A program made the translations under genes and the position numbers. Positions 17,404-25,607 of a DNA stretch of 64,000 nt are shown here, piece by piece (within the stretch, counting starts at the first letter, position 1; the number at the start of each line of letters is the position of its first letter). The DNA comes from Pedobacter sp. KBS0701 (GTDB lineage Bacteria > Bacteroidota > Bacteroidia > Sphingobacteriales > Sphingobacteriaceae), in the NCBI RefSeq assembly GCF_005938645.2, contig NZ_CP042171.1, positions 3,906,001 through 3,970,000 of the forward strand, in the 5' to 3' direction. The notes under the pieces were generated by a model. It was given only the letters and a program-made list of their open reading frames with translations, had not been told where the DNA came from and searched no databases.

Positions 17404-18561
17404 ATGAAAAGAAAATTAAGAATGGGCATGATAGGCGGCGGAAAAGACGCCTTTATCGGTGCCGTACACCGTTTGGCTGCCAATATGGACGGCCTGATCG
17501 AATTATCTGCCGGAGCTTTAAGTGTAAATCCTGAAATTGGATATGAATCTGGAAAAATACTTTTTCTTCCCGATAGCAGGATATACAATAATTACGAAGA
17601 AATGCTGACCAAAGAAAGTGAATTGCCAGCAGACGAAAGAATCGATTTTGTAACCATTGTTACTCCAAACTTTGCTCATTTTGCTCCTGCAATGATGGCC
17701 TTGGATAAGGGTTTCAACGTCGTGATTGAAAAACCGATGACCTTGACATTAGAAGAAGCTAAAGAGCTGCAGGCTAAAGTAGAAGAAACCGGACTAACCC
17801 TTTGTTTAACACACACTTACTCAGGATACCCGATGGTTAAGCAGGCTAAGCAAATGGTAAACGAAGGCGAATTGGGTGCTATCCGTAAAATCGTGGTAGA
17901 ATATCCTCAAGGCTGGTTAAGTACACTTTCTGAGCGTGAAGGCAATGCACAAGCGGCTTGGCGTACAGACCCATCTAAAACTGGGAAAAGCGGTTGCATG
18001 GGCGATATTGGCACACACGCAGCACACCTTGCCGAATACATTTCGGGACTAAAAATCACTAAAATTTGTGCTGATTTAAATATTGTAGTGCTTGGAAGAG
18101 CCATTGATGATGACGGTAACGTATTGTTAAAGTTCGATAATGGAGCTAACGGCGTACTGGTGGCCTCACAAATTGCTGCCGGAGAAGAAAATGCACTAAA
18201 AATCAGGGTTTATGGCGAAAAAGGTGGTTTAGAATGGCACCAGATGGAACCAAATACACTAATTGTAAGGTGGTTAAATGCTCCTGCCCAGATCTACAGA
18301 ACAGGTAACGGCTATATGGGTAGTTTTGCAAAACACAATACCCGTACACCAGGCGGTCATCCTGAAGGTTATTTAGAAGCATTTGCCAACATTTATAAAA
18401 ACTTTGCACTTACGGTAAATGCAAAATTAAATAATGAGGAACCTACAGCAGAAATGCTCGATTTCCCTGGCACTTCAGACGGAATCAGAGGAATGGCATT
18501 TATCGAAAATGTGGTGGCTTCAAGCCAATCAGATCAAAAATGGTTCGACTATAAAATATAA
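17404..18561 (+). CDS. cytoplasmic Gfo/Idh/MocA-family oxidoreductase
   Basis: 385 residues with no export signal. NAD(P)-binding GMIGGGKDAFIGAVH at residues about 7-21, the family motif VIEKPMTLTLEEA (Lys of EKP is the usual catalytic or cofactor residue), then LTHTYSGYPMVKQAKQMV and GDIGTHAAHLAEYISG in the substrate domain. In glycoside C3-oxidation pathways such enzymes oxidise or reduce at C3 with NAD(H). With a periplasmic GMC dehydrogenase next door, this one may reduce an imported 3-keto-sugar. It ends 9 bases before the next gene, so the two are co-translated or tightly coupled. Confidence 0.87.
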   Translation: MKRKLRMGMIGGGKDAFIGAVHRLAANMDGLIELSAGALSVNPEIGYESGKILFLPDSRIYNNYEEMLTKESELPADERIDFVTIVTPNFAHFAPAMMALDKGFNVVIEKPMTLTLEEAKELQAKVEETGLTLCLTHTYSGYPMVKQAKQMVNEGELGAIRKIVVEYPQGWLSTLSEREGNAQAAWRTDPSKTGKSGCMGDIGTHAAHLAEYISGLKITKICADLNIVVLGRAIDDDGNVLLKFDNGANGVLVASQIAAGEENALKIRVYGEKGGLEWHQMEPNTLIVRWLNAPAQIYRTGNGYMGSFAKHNTRTPGGHPEGYLEAFANIYKNFALTVNAKLNNEEPTAEMLDFPGTSDGIRGMAFIENVVASSQSDQKWFDYKI

Positions 18562-18570
18562 TAATCCGGC

Positions 18571-19629
18571 ATGACAACGATAAAAGGACCAGCAGTATTT
18601 TTAGCACAATTTATAAGCGACGAAGCTCCATTTAATACACTTGATAACATTTGCAAATGGGCAGCAGATTTAGGATTCAAAGGTATCCAGATGCCAACAC
18701 TCGATGCCCGCTTTATTGATCTTAAACAAGCGGCAGAAAGCAAAACCTATGCTGATGAATTAAAAGGCAAAATTGCAACTTACGGTTTAGAAATTACTGA
18801 GCTTTCTACACACTTACAAGGACAATTGGTGGCAGTTCACCCTGCTTATGATGACTTGTTTGATGCCTTTGCACCAAAAGAAGTACACAAAAACCCAAAA
18901 GCCAGGACAGAATGGGCAGTGCAGCAGATGAAATATGCTGCAAAAGCATCACAAAATCTGGGTTTGAATGCGCATGCTACTTTTAGTGGTTCATTATTGT
19001 GGCAATATTTCCACCCCTGGCCGCAACGTCCGGCTGGATTGGTTGAGGAAGGTTTTGCAGAATTGGCAAAACGATGGACGCCAATCTTGAACGAATTTGA
19101 CCAGTGCGGAGTTGATGTTTGCTACGAAATACACCCTGGAGAAGATTTATTTGATGGCGAAACTTACGAAATGTTCCTCGCTGCGGTAAATAATCACCCT
19201 CGGGCATGCTTATTGTATGACCCATCTCACTTTGTGTTGCAACAATTGGATTACATTCAGTACATTGATTTTTACCACGAACGCATCAAAGCCTTCCATG
19301 TAAAAGATGCAGAATTTAACCCTACAGGCAAACAAGGCACTTTTGGTGGATACCAGAGTTGGGCAAACCGCGCCGGACGTTACCGCTCACCTGGTGACGG
19401 ACAAGTTGATTTTAAAACCATTTTTAGTAAATTAGCCCAATATGATTTTAAAGGTTGGGCCGTTATGGAATGGGAATGCTGTATCAAAAACCAGCAAGAC
19501 GGTGCCCGCGAAGGCGCAGAGTTTATCAAAAAGAATATCATTAACGTAACTGATAAAGCATTTGATGATTTTGCTGCATCAGGTAGTGATAGCGCTTTCA
19601 ATAAAAGAATATTAGGATTACAAGAATAA
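18571..19629 (+). CDS. cytoplasmic xylose-isomerase-like TIM barrel
   Basis: 352 residues, no leader. Barrel features are DLGFKGIQMPTLDARFIDL, ELSTHLQGQLVAVHPAYD, NLGLNAHATFSGSLLW, the metal-site motifs CYEIHPGED, LLYDPSHF, FHVKDAEF and VMEWEC. It is longer than, and only distantly related to, the Tat-exported paralogues in this cluster; similar proteins usually sit beside a Gfo/Idh/MocA gene, as here. It probably isomerises, dehydrates or epimerises the sugar handled by the oxidoreductase at 17404. Exact reaction unknown. Confidence 0.85.
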   Translation: MTTIKGPAVFLAQFISDEAPFNTLDNICKWAADLGFKGIQMPTLDARFIDLKQAAESKTYADELKGKIATYGLEITELSTHLQGQLVAVHPAYDDLFDAFAPKEVHKNPKARTEWAVQQMKYAAKASQNLGLNAHATFSGSLLWQYFHPWPQRPAGLVEEGFAELAKRWTPILNEFDQCGVDVCYEIHPGEDLFDGETYEMFLAAVNNHPRACLLYDPSHFVLQQLDYIQYIDFYHERIKAFHVKDAEFNPTGKQGTFGGYQSWANRAGRYRSPGDGQVDFKTIFSKLAQYDFKGWAVMEWECCIKNQQDGAREGAEFIKKNIINVTDKAFDDFAASGSDSAFNKRILGLQE

Positions 19630-19722
19630 CAATACACACAACATGAAAACCTGCATAAGCAACAACAAATAAATATTAACGCTTATGCAAGTTTGAATGC
19701 AATTAAAAACAACACACAACAC

Positions 19723-20109
19723 ATGAAAAAAACATTTTTAATTTTAGGCGCTGTAGTCATTTTTATGGCGTCGTTTTCAAAAGCTGATTTAGCGAAAGAG
19801 AAAGCCGTGGTTGCAACGGCAACAACAGCAAACCATGCTACTTTTCAATCAAATCCAGGAGAAAAACTGATCAATAAATCAGATTGTTTAGGTTGCCACA
19901 ACAAGACCAACAAAATTATTGGCCCTGCTTACGTAGACATCGCAAAAAAATATCCGGCTACAGATAAAAACATCAATATGTTAGCAGATAAGATTATTAA
20001 AGGTGGAACCGGAGTTTGGGGCAATATGCCAATGACCGCTCATGCTACTCTTAAAAAAGATGACGCAAAATTAATGGTAAAGTATATTTTATCTCTAAAG
20101 AAAAAATAG
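19723..20109 (+). CDS. periplasmic c-type cytochrome
   Basis: 128 residues from the ATG at 19723 (MKKTFLILGAVVIFMASF), chosen because it begins a normal signal peptide; an upstream ATG at 19693 would add ten polar residues. One haem-binding site CLGCH and a downstream Met-rich segment (WGNMPMTAH) that can supply the axial Met; the last helix is DDAKLMVKYILSLKKK. This is the small class I cytochrome type (cytochrome c-552/c551-like). In this operon it is the obvious electron acceptor for the periplasmic GMC dehydrogenase. Confidence 0.9.
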   Translation: MKKTFLILGAVVIFMASFSKADLAKEKAVVATATTANHATFQSNPGEKLINKSDCLGCHNKTNKIIGPAYVDIAKKYPATDKNINMLADKIIKGGTGVWGNMPMTAHATLKKDDAKLMVKYILSLKKK

Positions 20110-20139
20110 TCGAATTCCGTTAGCAAATCGATTTACTAT

Positions 20140-21597
20140 ATGAAAACAGAGCAAGAAAATAAAAACACGAGTAACCGTCGTGATTTTATTAAAACTTCGG
20201 CAATTGCTGCCGCGGCCTTTATGATTGTTCCACGCCATGTTTTAGGCGGAACAGGTTATTTAGCACCGAGCGATCGCTTATTGGTTGCCGGCATTGGTGT
20301 TGGCGGAAAAGGTCAAAGTGATTTAGATATGTTCTACAAAAGTGGAAAAGCGGATATCGCCTTTCTATGTGATGTAGACGATCGCCGTGCAGCCAATAGT
20401 GTAAAAGCTTTCCCCAAAGCAAAATACTATAAAGATTGGCGCGAGATGCTGGATAAAGAACATAAAAACTTCGACGCTGTCTCTGTTTCTACTCCAGACC
20501 ATAACCATGCCATCCAGGCTTTAGCAGCCATGCAGTTGGGCAAACATGTTTACGTTCAAAAACCTTTAACACACGATATTTATGAAGCGCGTATTCTAAC
20601 CGCAGCTGCAAAAAAATATAAAGTGGTTACACAAATGGGTAATCAAGGTGCATCAAACGACGGTCCACGGCAGATGAAAGAATGGTACGAAGCTGGTTTG
20701 ATCGGCGACGTACATACAGTTTATGCCTGGACTAACCGCCCGGTTTGGCCTCAAGGCATTCCTTGGCCAAGCAAAAAAGCAGAAGTCCCTAAAGAATTAG
20801 ATTGGAATTTATGGTTGGGAACAGCTCCTGAAAAGGATTTTGTTGATAAATTGGTTCCATTTAACTGGCGTGGCTGGTGGGATTACGGAACAGGTGCTTT
20901 GGGCGATATGGGTTGTCACCTAATTGAAGCTCCTTTTAGTGTATTAAATTTAAAATATGCTAAAGAAGTTGAGGCAAGTGTAGGTTCTGTTTATGTTGAT
21001 GAATTTAAGCGCGGTTATTTCCCAGAAAGCTGTCCTCCATCAAGTCATGTTACCTTAAAATTCCCTAAAACGAATAAAACTAAAGGCGATGTTACTTTAC
21101 ACTGGATGGATGGTGGTATCCAGCCAGAACGCCCGGAAGAATTGGAAGCAAACGAAACTTTTGGAGATGGTGGTAACGGTACCCTATTTATTGGAACAAA
21201 AGGTAAAATGATGTCTGAGACGTATAGTGCAAATCCAAAATTATTGCCTTTAAGTAAAAACAAAGACATTAAAGTTGCGCCAAAATATGCCCGCGTACCA
21301 GATGGTGCAAATGGGCACTACAAACAATGGGTTGAAGCAGCAATTGCCGGTTATGGCAAACAGGAAGTAAGTTCGCCTTTTGAAATTGCTGGTCCGTTAA
21401 CGGAAGCTTTATTAATGGCAAACCTGGCAATCAGAAGTTTTGATATCCAGAAAACGGTAAACGATAAGATTACTTATCCAGGCAGGTACACTAAAATGTT
21501 ATGGGATAATGATAATATGAAAGTGACCAACTTTGATGAAGCCAACCAGTTTGTAAAACGTGAATACCGTAAAGGCTGGAATAATTTAACCCTTTAA
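20140..21597 (+). CDS. Tat-exported Gfo/Idh/MocA-family oxidoreductase
   Basis: 485 residues with a twin-arginine leader (NRRDFIKTSAIAAAAFMIV). The nucleotide-binding segment is VAGIGVGGKGQSDLDMF; the EKP motif reads VQKPLTHDIYEAR; MGNQGASNDGPRQMKEWYEAG and GTGALGDMGCHLIEAPF follow, matching the large Bacteroidota family with a C-terminal domain of about 480 residues. Exported members are thought to carry a tightly bound NAD cofactor and act without free NAD(H), as glucose-fructose oxidoreductase and some GH109-like enzymes do; that is an inference here. It probably acts on the same glycosides as the GMC dehydrogenase. Confidence 0.87.
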   Translation: MKTEQENKNTSNRRDFIKTSAIAAAAFMIVPRHVLGGTGYLAPSDRLLVAGIGVGGKGQSDLDMFYKSGKADIAFLCDVDDRRAANSVKAFPKAKYYKDWREMLDKEHKNFDAVSVSTPDHNHAIQALAAMQLGKHVYVQKPLTHDIYEARILTAAAKKYKVVTQMGNQGASNDGPRQMKEWYEAGLIGDVHTVYAWTNRPVWPQGIPWPSKKAEVPKELDWNLWLGTAPEKDFVDKLVPFNWRGWWDYGTGALGDMGCHLIEAPFSVLNLKYAKEVEASVGSVYVDEFKRGYFPESCPPSSHVTLKFPKTNKTKGDVTLHWMDGGIQPERPEELEANETFGDGGNGTLFIGTKGKMMSETYSANPKLLPLSKNKDIKVAPKYARVPDGANGHYKQWVEAAIAGYGKQEVSSPFEIAGPLTEALLMANLAIRSFDIQKTVNDKITYPGRYTKMLWDNDNMKVTNFDEANQFVKREYRKGWNNLTL

Positions 21598-21604
21598 CTA
21601 TCAC

Positions 21605-21636
21605 AAACCTCGCAGTTTTTTAACCTGCGAGGTTTT
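21605..21636 (+). terminator. hairpin terminator inside the sugar-oxidation gene run
   Basis: 11-bp stem AAACCTCGCAG / CTGCGAGGTTT with T run before and TTTTATTT after. It lies between the exported oxidoreductase and the DUF1080 gene, so it may end the first transcript or act as a partial terminator that lowers expression of downstream genes. Confidence 0.85.
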
Positions 21637-21648
21637 ATTTAAAAAAAA

Positions 21649-22329
21649 ATGAAAAAAATCTTTCTTTCTGCTTTTATCATATTAGCAGTTACACAAATAT
21701 CAAAAGCACAAAAAGGCTTTAAACCACTGTTCGATGGTAAAACCACAACAGGTTGGCATACCTACAACAAAACTACAGTTGGTAGTGCCTGGCAAGTTCA
21801 GGATGGTACATTGCATTTAGATTTAGTTAAAAAAGGTGCTGATGGCGGTGGCGATTTAGTTACAAACAAAGAATACGGCGACTTCCACTTAAAATATGAA
21901 TGGAAAGTAGCTCCGAAAGCAAATAGTGGCCTGATTTTTTATGTTCACGAAGAACCTAAATACCATGCGACCTATTCTACAGGTTTAGAAATGCAGGTTA
22001 TTGATAACGATGGCCACCCGGATGGAAAAATCACGAAACACCGTGCTGGCGATTTGTACGACTTGGTAAAAAGTTCATCAGAACCGGTTAAAGCGGTTGG
22101 CGAATGGAACAAAGCAGAGATCATTAGCAAAAAGGGTAAATTAACCTTAATTTTAAATGGTGTTGAAGTAGTAAAAACCACCCTTTGGGATGATAACTGG
22201 AAAAAAATTGTTGCAGGTAGTAAATTTGCGACATGGGAAAACTGGGGAATCTTTAAAACCGGCAGAATTGCCTTGCAAGATCACGGAGACGAAGTTTGGT
22301 ACAAAAACATCTCTATAAAAGAACTATAA
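21649..22329 (+). CDS. DUF1080 protein (3-keto-disaccharide hydrolase family)
   Basis: 226 residues with a Sec signal peptide (MKKIFLSAFIILAVTQISKAQ). The concanavalin-like jelly-roll domain has GFKPLFDGKTTTGWHTY, WQVQDGTLHLD, GDLVTNKEYGDFHLKYEWK, ANSGLIFYV, EMQVIDN and IALQDHGDEVWYKNI, the classic DUF1080 (PF06439) blocks, including the His-Gly-Asp near the end. Members have been described as 3-keto-glycoside hydrolases or lyases acting after C3 oxidation. Its place beside GMC and Gfo/Idh dehydrogenases supports that role. The 3' end of the gene is repeated downstream (see 22304-22479). Confidence 0.92.
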   Translation: MKKIFLSAFIILAVTQISKAQKGFKPLFDGKTTTGWHTYNKTTVGSAWQVQDGTLHLDLVKKGADGGGDLVTNKEYGDFHLKYEWKVAPKANSGLIFYVHEEPKYHATYSTGLEMQVIDNDGHPDGKITKHRAGDLYDLVKSSSEPVKAVGEWNKAEIISKKGKLTLILNGVEVVKTTLWDDNWKKIVAGSKFATWENWGIFKTGRIALQDHGDEVWYKNISIKEL

Positions 22330-22479
22330 AAATGGAAAATGTAAGAGGGAAAATGTATAATGTGAATTACAAATCCTTCTTACAAATTCAGATGATGTTG
22401 ATATAAAACATCTCCATAAAAGAACTATAAAAATTGAAAATGTAAGAGGGAAAAATGTATAATGTGAATTACAAAATCC
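22304..22479. repeat. direct repeat of the DUF1080 gene end and 3' flank
   Basis: The unit at 22304-22376 contains the last eight codons of the DUF1080 gene, its stop and about 47 bases beyond. A near-identical unit at 22405-22479 repeats it, differing by two small A insertions and two substitutions. The second copy has the coding tail without the rest of the gene, so it is a local duplication or the footprint of a recombination event. Confidence 0.8.
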
Positions 22480-22582
22480 CTCCTGCCAATCCAGTTAAAA
22501 TATTATAAAATTGTAGATGAGTTACGGGGATACGTTTCTATCATCCCTCTTACCTTAACCATTTTACATAATTACTAGCCAA

Positions 22583-23821
22583 ATGAATAGCACTACTCGC
22601 TTTAAACTTTCTGCCATGATGTTCCTGGAATTTTTTATCTGGGGCGCATGGTTTGTAACATTAGGGGCATTCTTAAACAATAACCTAAAGGCAACCAATT
22701 CCGAAATTGGTTCTGTATTTTCAACACAATCCTGGGGCGCTATTATTGCTCCATTTATCATAGGCCTTATTGCCGACAGATATTTTAACGCTGAACGAAT
22801 TTTAGGTGTTTTACATATTATTGGTGCTATTTTAATGTACCAGATGTATAGTGCCCCAGATGTAAGTGTTTTTTATCCTTACGTTTTAGCTTACATGATT
22901 TTGTTCATGCCTACCCTTGCACTGGTAAATTCGGTTTCTTTTAACCAAATGAAAGATGCCGAAAAAGAATTCGCAAATATTAGGGTCTTCGGTACAATCG
23001 GCTGGATCATCGCTGGTTTATTAATCAGTTTTGCTTTCCACTGGGATTCTCCGGAAGGAATTCAAGCTGGATTATTGAAAAGTACCTTTTTAATGGCTGG
23101 CATTGCCTCTTTGGCGTTGGGATTATTTAGTTTTACTTTACCTGCAACTCCTCCAAAGATTGCCAAAGACGAAAAAATAAAATTACGTGACATTTTAGGA
23201 TTGGACGCATTGAAATTATTAAAAGATAAAAATTTTGCTGTTTTCTTTATTTCTTCGATCCTGATTTGTATCCCATTAGCCTTTTATTATCAAAATGCAG
23301 GCCTTTTCCTGGCTGATATCAAAGTTTCCAATCCAACAGGTAAAATGGCCATCGGTCAGGTTTCTGAAGCATTATTTTTATTGGCTATTCCTGTTTTCTT
23401 TTCAAAGTACGGATTTAAGAAGACAATTATAGTTGGTATGCTGGCATGGGCGGTACGTTATGTACTGTTTGCTTATGGCAATGCAGGCAACTTAAGCTTT
23501 ATGCTGATTATAGGAATTGCACTACATGGCGTTTGTTACGATTTCTTTTTTGTTTCTGGTCAGATTTATACCAACTCAAAAGCTGGAGAAAAATTCAAAA
23601 GTGCTGCGCAGGGTATTATTACCCTAGCAACTTATGGCGTTGGTATGTTGATCGGCTTTAAAGTTGCGGGCTTAATTACAGATATGTATAAAACCGGAGA
23701 GGTAACCGATTGGAAAATGGTTTGGATTATTCCAGCAGGAATTGCAGCTGCCGTTTTCTTATTATTCGCCCTGTTGTTCAATGATAAAACTAAATCTGAA
23801 ATAGAAGCTAAAGCAATTTAA
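22583..23821 (+). CDS. MFS permease of the nucleoside:H+ symporter (NupG/XapB-like) family
   Basis: 412 residues with 12 hydrophobic segments. The N terminus RFKLSAMMFLEFFIWGAWFV and the loop GLIADRYFNAERILG are typical of the NHS family (nucleoside permeases). In Bacteroidota, members are often found in sugar-degradation clusters and probably carry sugars or sugar derivatives. Here it is the only inner-membrane transporter in the sugar-oxidation run and would bring the periplasmic product into the cell. It ends one base before the next gene starts, so they are translated from one mRNA. Confidence 0.87.
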   Translation: MNSTTRFKLSAMMFLEFFIWGAWFVTLGAFLNNNLKATNSEIGSVFSTQSWGAIIAPFIIGLIADRYFNAERILGVLHIIGAILMYQMYSAPDVSVFYPYVLAYMILFMPTLALVNSVSFNQMKDAEKEFANIRVFGTIGWIIAGLLISFAFHWDSPEGIQAGLLKSTFLMAGIASLALGLFSFTLPATPPKIAKDEKIKLRDILGLDALKLLKDKNFAVFFISSILICIPLAFYYQNAGLFLADIKVSNPTGKMAIGQVSEALFLLAIPVFFSKYGFKKTIIVGMLAWAVRYVLFAYGNAGNLSFMLIIGIALHGVCYDFFFVSGQIYTNSKAGEKFKSAAQGIITLATYGVGMLIGFKVAGLITDMYKTGEVTDWKMVWIIPAGIAAAVFLLFALLFNDKTKSEIEAKAI

Positions 23822-23822
23822 C

Positions 23823-24713
23823 ATGGGCTCAAACGTAAATAGAAGAAATGCTTTAAAGAACATCATTGCAGGAACTGCTGCAATTGGTGTTTCTTCAGGA
23901 TTTTCAGCACTAGCAATGGAGAAACCAGAATCAGATCGGCCGCTAAGGCTAAAAGGAAATATCAACCATGCTGTATGTCGCTGGTGTTTTAGTAGTTTTG
24001 ATGTAGAAACACTTTGCATTGAAGCAAAAAAAATAGGTATTAAAGGTATTGATTTGGTGGGTCCGCAAGATTGGCCTACCTTAAAAAAACATGGTTTAGA
24101 ATCAACCATGTGTAATGGTGCTGAAATTAATTTGGTAGATGGTTTTAACGACGAAAAATTCCACGAAAAGTTAATTCAGAATTATACCGCAATGATTCCA
24201 CTTGTTGCAGAAGCTGGTTATAAAAATCTGATCTGCTTTAGTGGAAACCGTCGTGGTAAAGATGATGAAACAGGCTGGAACAATTGCGTTAAAGGATTAA
24301 AACAGTTAATTCCATTGGCCGAAAAGCACAATGTGGTATTGGTAATGGAGTTGCTAAACAGCAAAATTAACCATAAAGATTACCAATGCGACAGAACATC
24401 ATGGGGAGCTGAGCTTTGCAAACGCTTAGGATCTGAAAACTTCAAGTTGTTATATGATATTTACCACATGCAGATTGATGAGGGTGATGTGATCAGGAAC
24501 ATCAGAGATTACCATCAGTATATTGCACATTACCACACTGCCGGTGTTCCGGGCAGAAACGAAATTGATGATACACAGGAACTGTATTACCCTGCCATTA
24601 TGAAAGCCATTGCCGAAACCGGCTTTAAAGGTTTCGTTGCACAAGAATTTATACCCAAAAATGCTGATAAAATAGCCTCCTTAAAAAAGGCAATCTCAAT
24701 TTGCGACATTTAA
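23823..24713 (+). CDS. Tat-exported hydroxypyruvate-isomerase-like TIM barrel
   Basis: 296 residues. The leader NRRNALKNIIAGTAAIGVSS has a twin-arginine motif. The barrel motifs INHAVCRWCFSSFDVETLC, KIGIKGIDLVG, CFSGNRRGKDDE, LVMELLNSKINH, KLLYDIYHMQIDEGD, YHTAGVPGRNEIDD and FVAQEF match the hydroxypyruvate isomerase (Hyi) branch of the xylose-isomerase-like superfamily. Despite the name, an exported member in this setting more likely acts on a keto-sugar. It overlaps nothing but is separated from the permease gene by one base and from the next barrel gene by ten. Confidence 0.87.
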   Translation: MGSNVNRRNALKNIIAGTAAIGVSSGFSALAMEKPESDRPLRLKGNINHAVCRWCFSSFDVETLCIEAKKIGIKGIDLVGPQDWPTLKKHGLESTMCNGAEINLVDGFNDEKFHEKLIQNYTAMIPLVAEAGYKNLICFSGNRRGKDDETGWNNCVKGLKQLIPLAEKHNVVLVMELLNSKINHKDYQCDRTSWGAELCKRLGSENFKLLYDIYHMQIDEGDVIRNIRDYHQYIAHYHTAGVPGRNEIDDTQELYYPAIMKAIAETGFKGFVAQEFIPKNADKIASLKKAISICDI

Positions 24714-24723
24714 AAATATACCT

Positions 24724-25596
24724 ATGATATCAAGAAGAAGTTTTATACTCAATAGTAGTATGGCTGCAGCGGCAGCACTTTTGGCTCCATCGTTCGCTTT
24801 TGCTGCCGATAAAAAAGCAGTAGGCTTACAATTATATTCTTTAAGGGATGAATTGCCTAAAGATGTAAAAGGAACCATTGCCAAGGTGGCAAAAGCTGGC
24901 TTCAAAGAGGTTGAAACCTATGGTTTTTCGATAAAAGATCAATTTTGGGGATTAACGCCTAAAGAATTTAAAGCATTGTTGGATGCTAACGGTTTAAAAG
25001 CACCAAGTGGCCATTACGGTTTGGGCACTTATCTGGCTGATGGAAATACCACAGAACTCAAAGCAGCAATTGCAGCAGCAAAAGTACTGGGCAGCGAATA
25101 TGTAACCATTCCCTGGTTGGAAGGAAGTATCAGAAAAAATGCCGACGATTACAAAAAAATCGCAGCCAGGATTAACGAAGCTGGAAAATTAACGAAAGCA
25201 GCAGGTATCAGATTAGCTTATCATAACCACAATTTCGAGTTCGAAAAACAAGGTGATACTACCGGTTACGAAATCCTCTTGAAAGGAACCGATAAAAAAT
25301 TGGTTGATTTCGAACTTGATTTGTACTGGGTAGTACGCTCTGGTAACGATCCGATTAAATTATTTAAAGAAAATCCAGGACGTTTTACCATGTGGCACGT
25401 TAAAGATATGGATAAAGCCAATCCGGCATTAAATGCTGAAGTAGGAACGGGTTCTATCAACTTCAAACCTATTTTTGCCCAGGCAAAACTTTCGGGTATG
25501 AAACATTTCTTTGTAGAACACGAAACCAATTACAAACCAAATCCAATGGAATCTGTTGCAGCAAGCTGCGCTTATATTAAAAAGGAGATTATTTAA
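24724..25596 (+). CDS. Tat-exported xylose-isomerase-like TIM barrel, tandem copy 1
   Basis: 290 residues. SRRSFILNSSMAAAAALLAP is a twin-arginine-like leader. The barrel shares long blocks with the next gene: VGLQLYSLRDELPKDVKG, FWGLTPKEFKALLDANGLKA, RLAYHNHNFEFE, FELDLYWVVRSGNDP, MWHVKDMDKANP and FFVEHETNY. The His, Asp and Glu residues expected for metal binding are present. The pair plainly arose by tandem duplication, and the gene at 13823 is a more distant relative. Likely role: elimination, hydration or isomerisation of a periplasmic 3-keto-glycoside. Confidence 0.87.
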   Translation: MISRRSFILNSSMAAAAALLAPSFAFAADKKAVGLQLYSLRDELPKDVKGTIAKVAKAGFKEVETYGFSIKDQFWGLTPKEFKALLDANGLKAPSGHYGLGTYLADGNTTELKAAIAAAKVLGSEYVTIPWLEGSIRKNADDYKKIAARINEAGKLTKAAGIRLAYHNHNFEFEKQGDTTGYEILLKGTDKKLVDFELDLYWVVRSGNDPIKLFKENPGRFTMWHVKDMDKANPALNAEVGTGSINFKPIFAQAKLSGMKHFFVEHETNYKPNPMESVAASCAYIKKEII

Positions 25597-25607
25597 AATC
25601 TTAGGTA

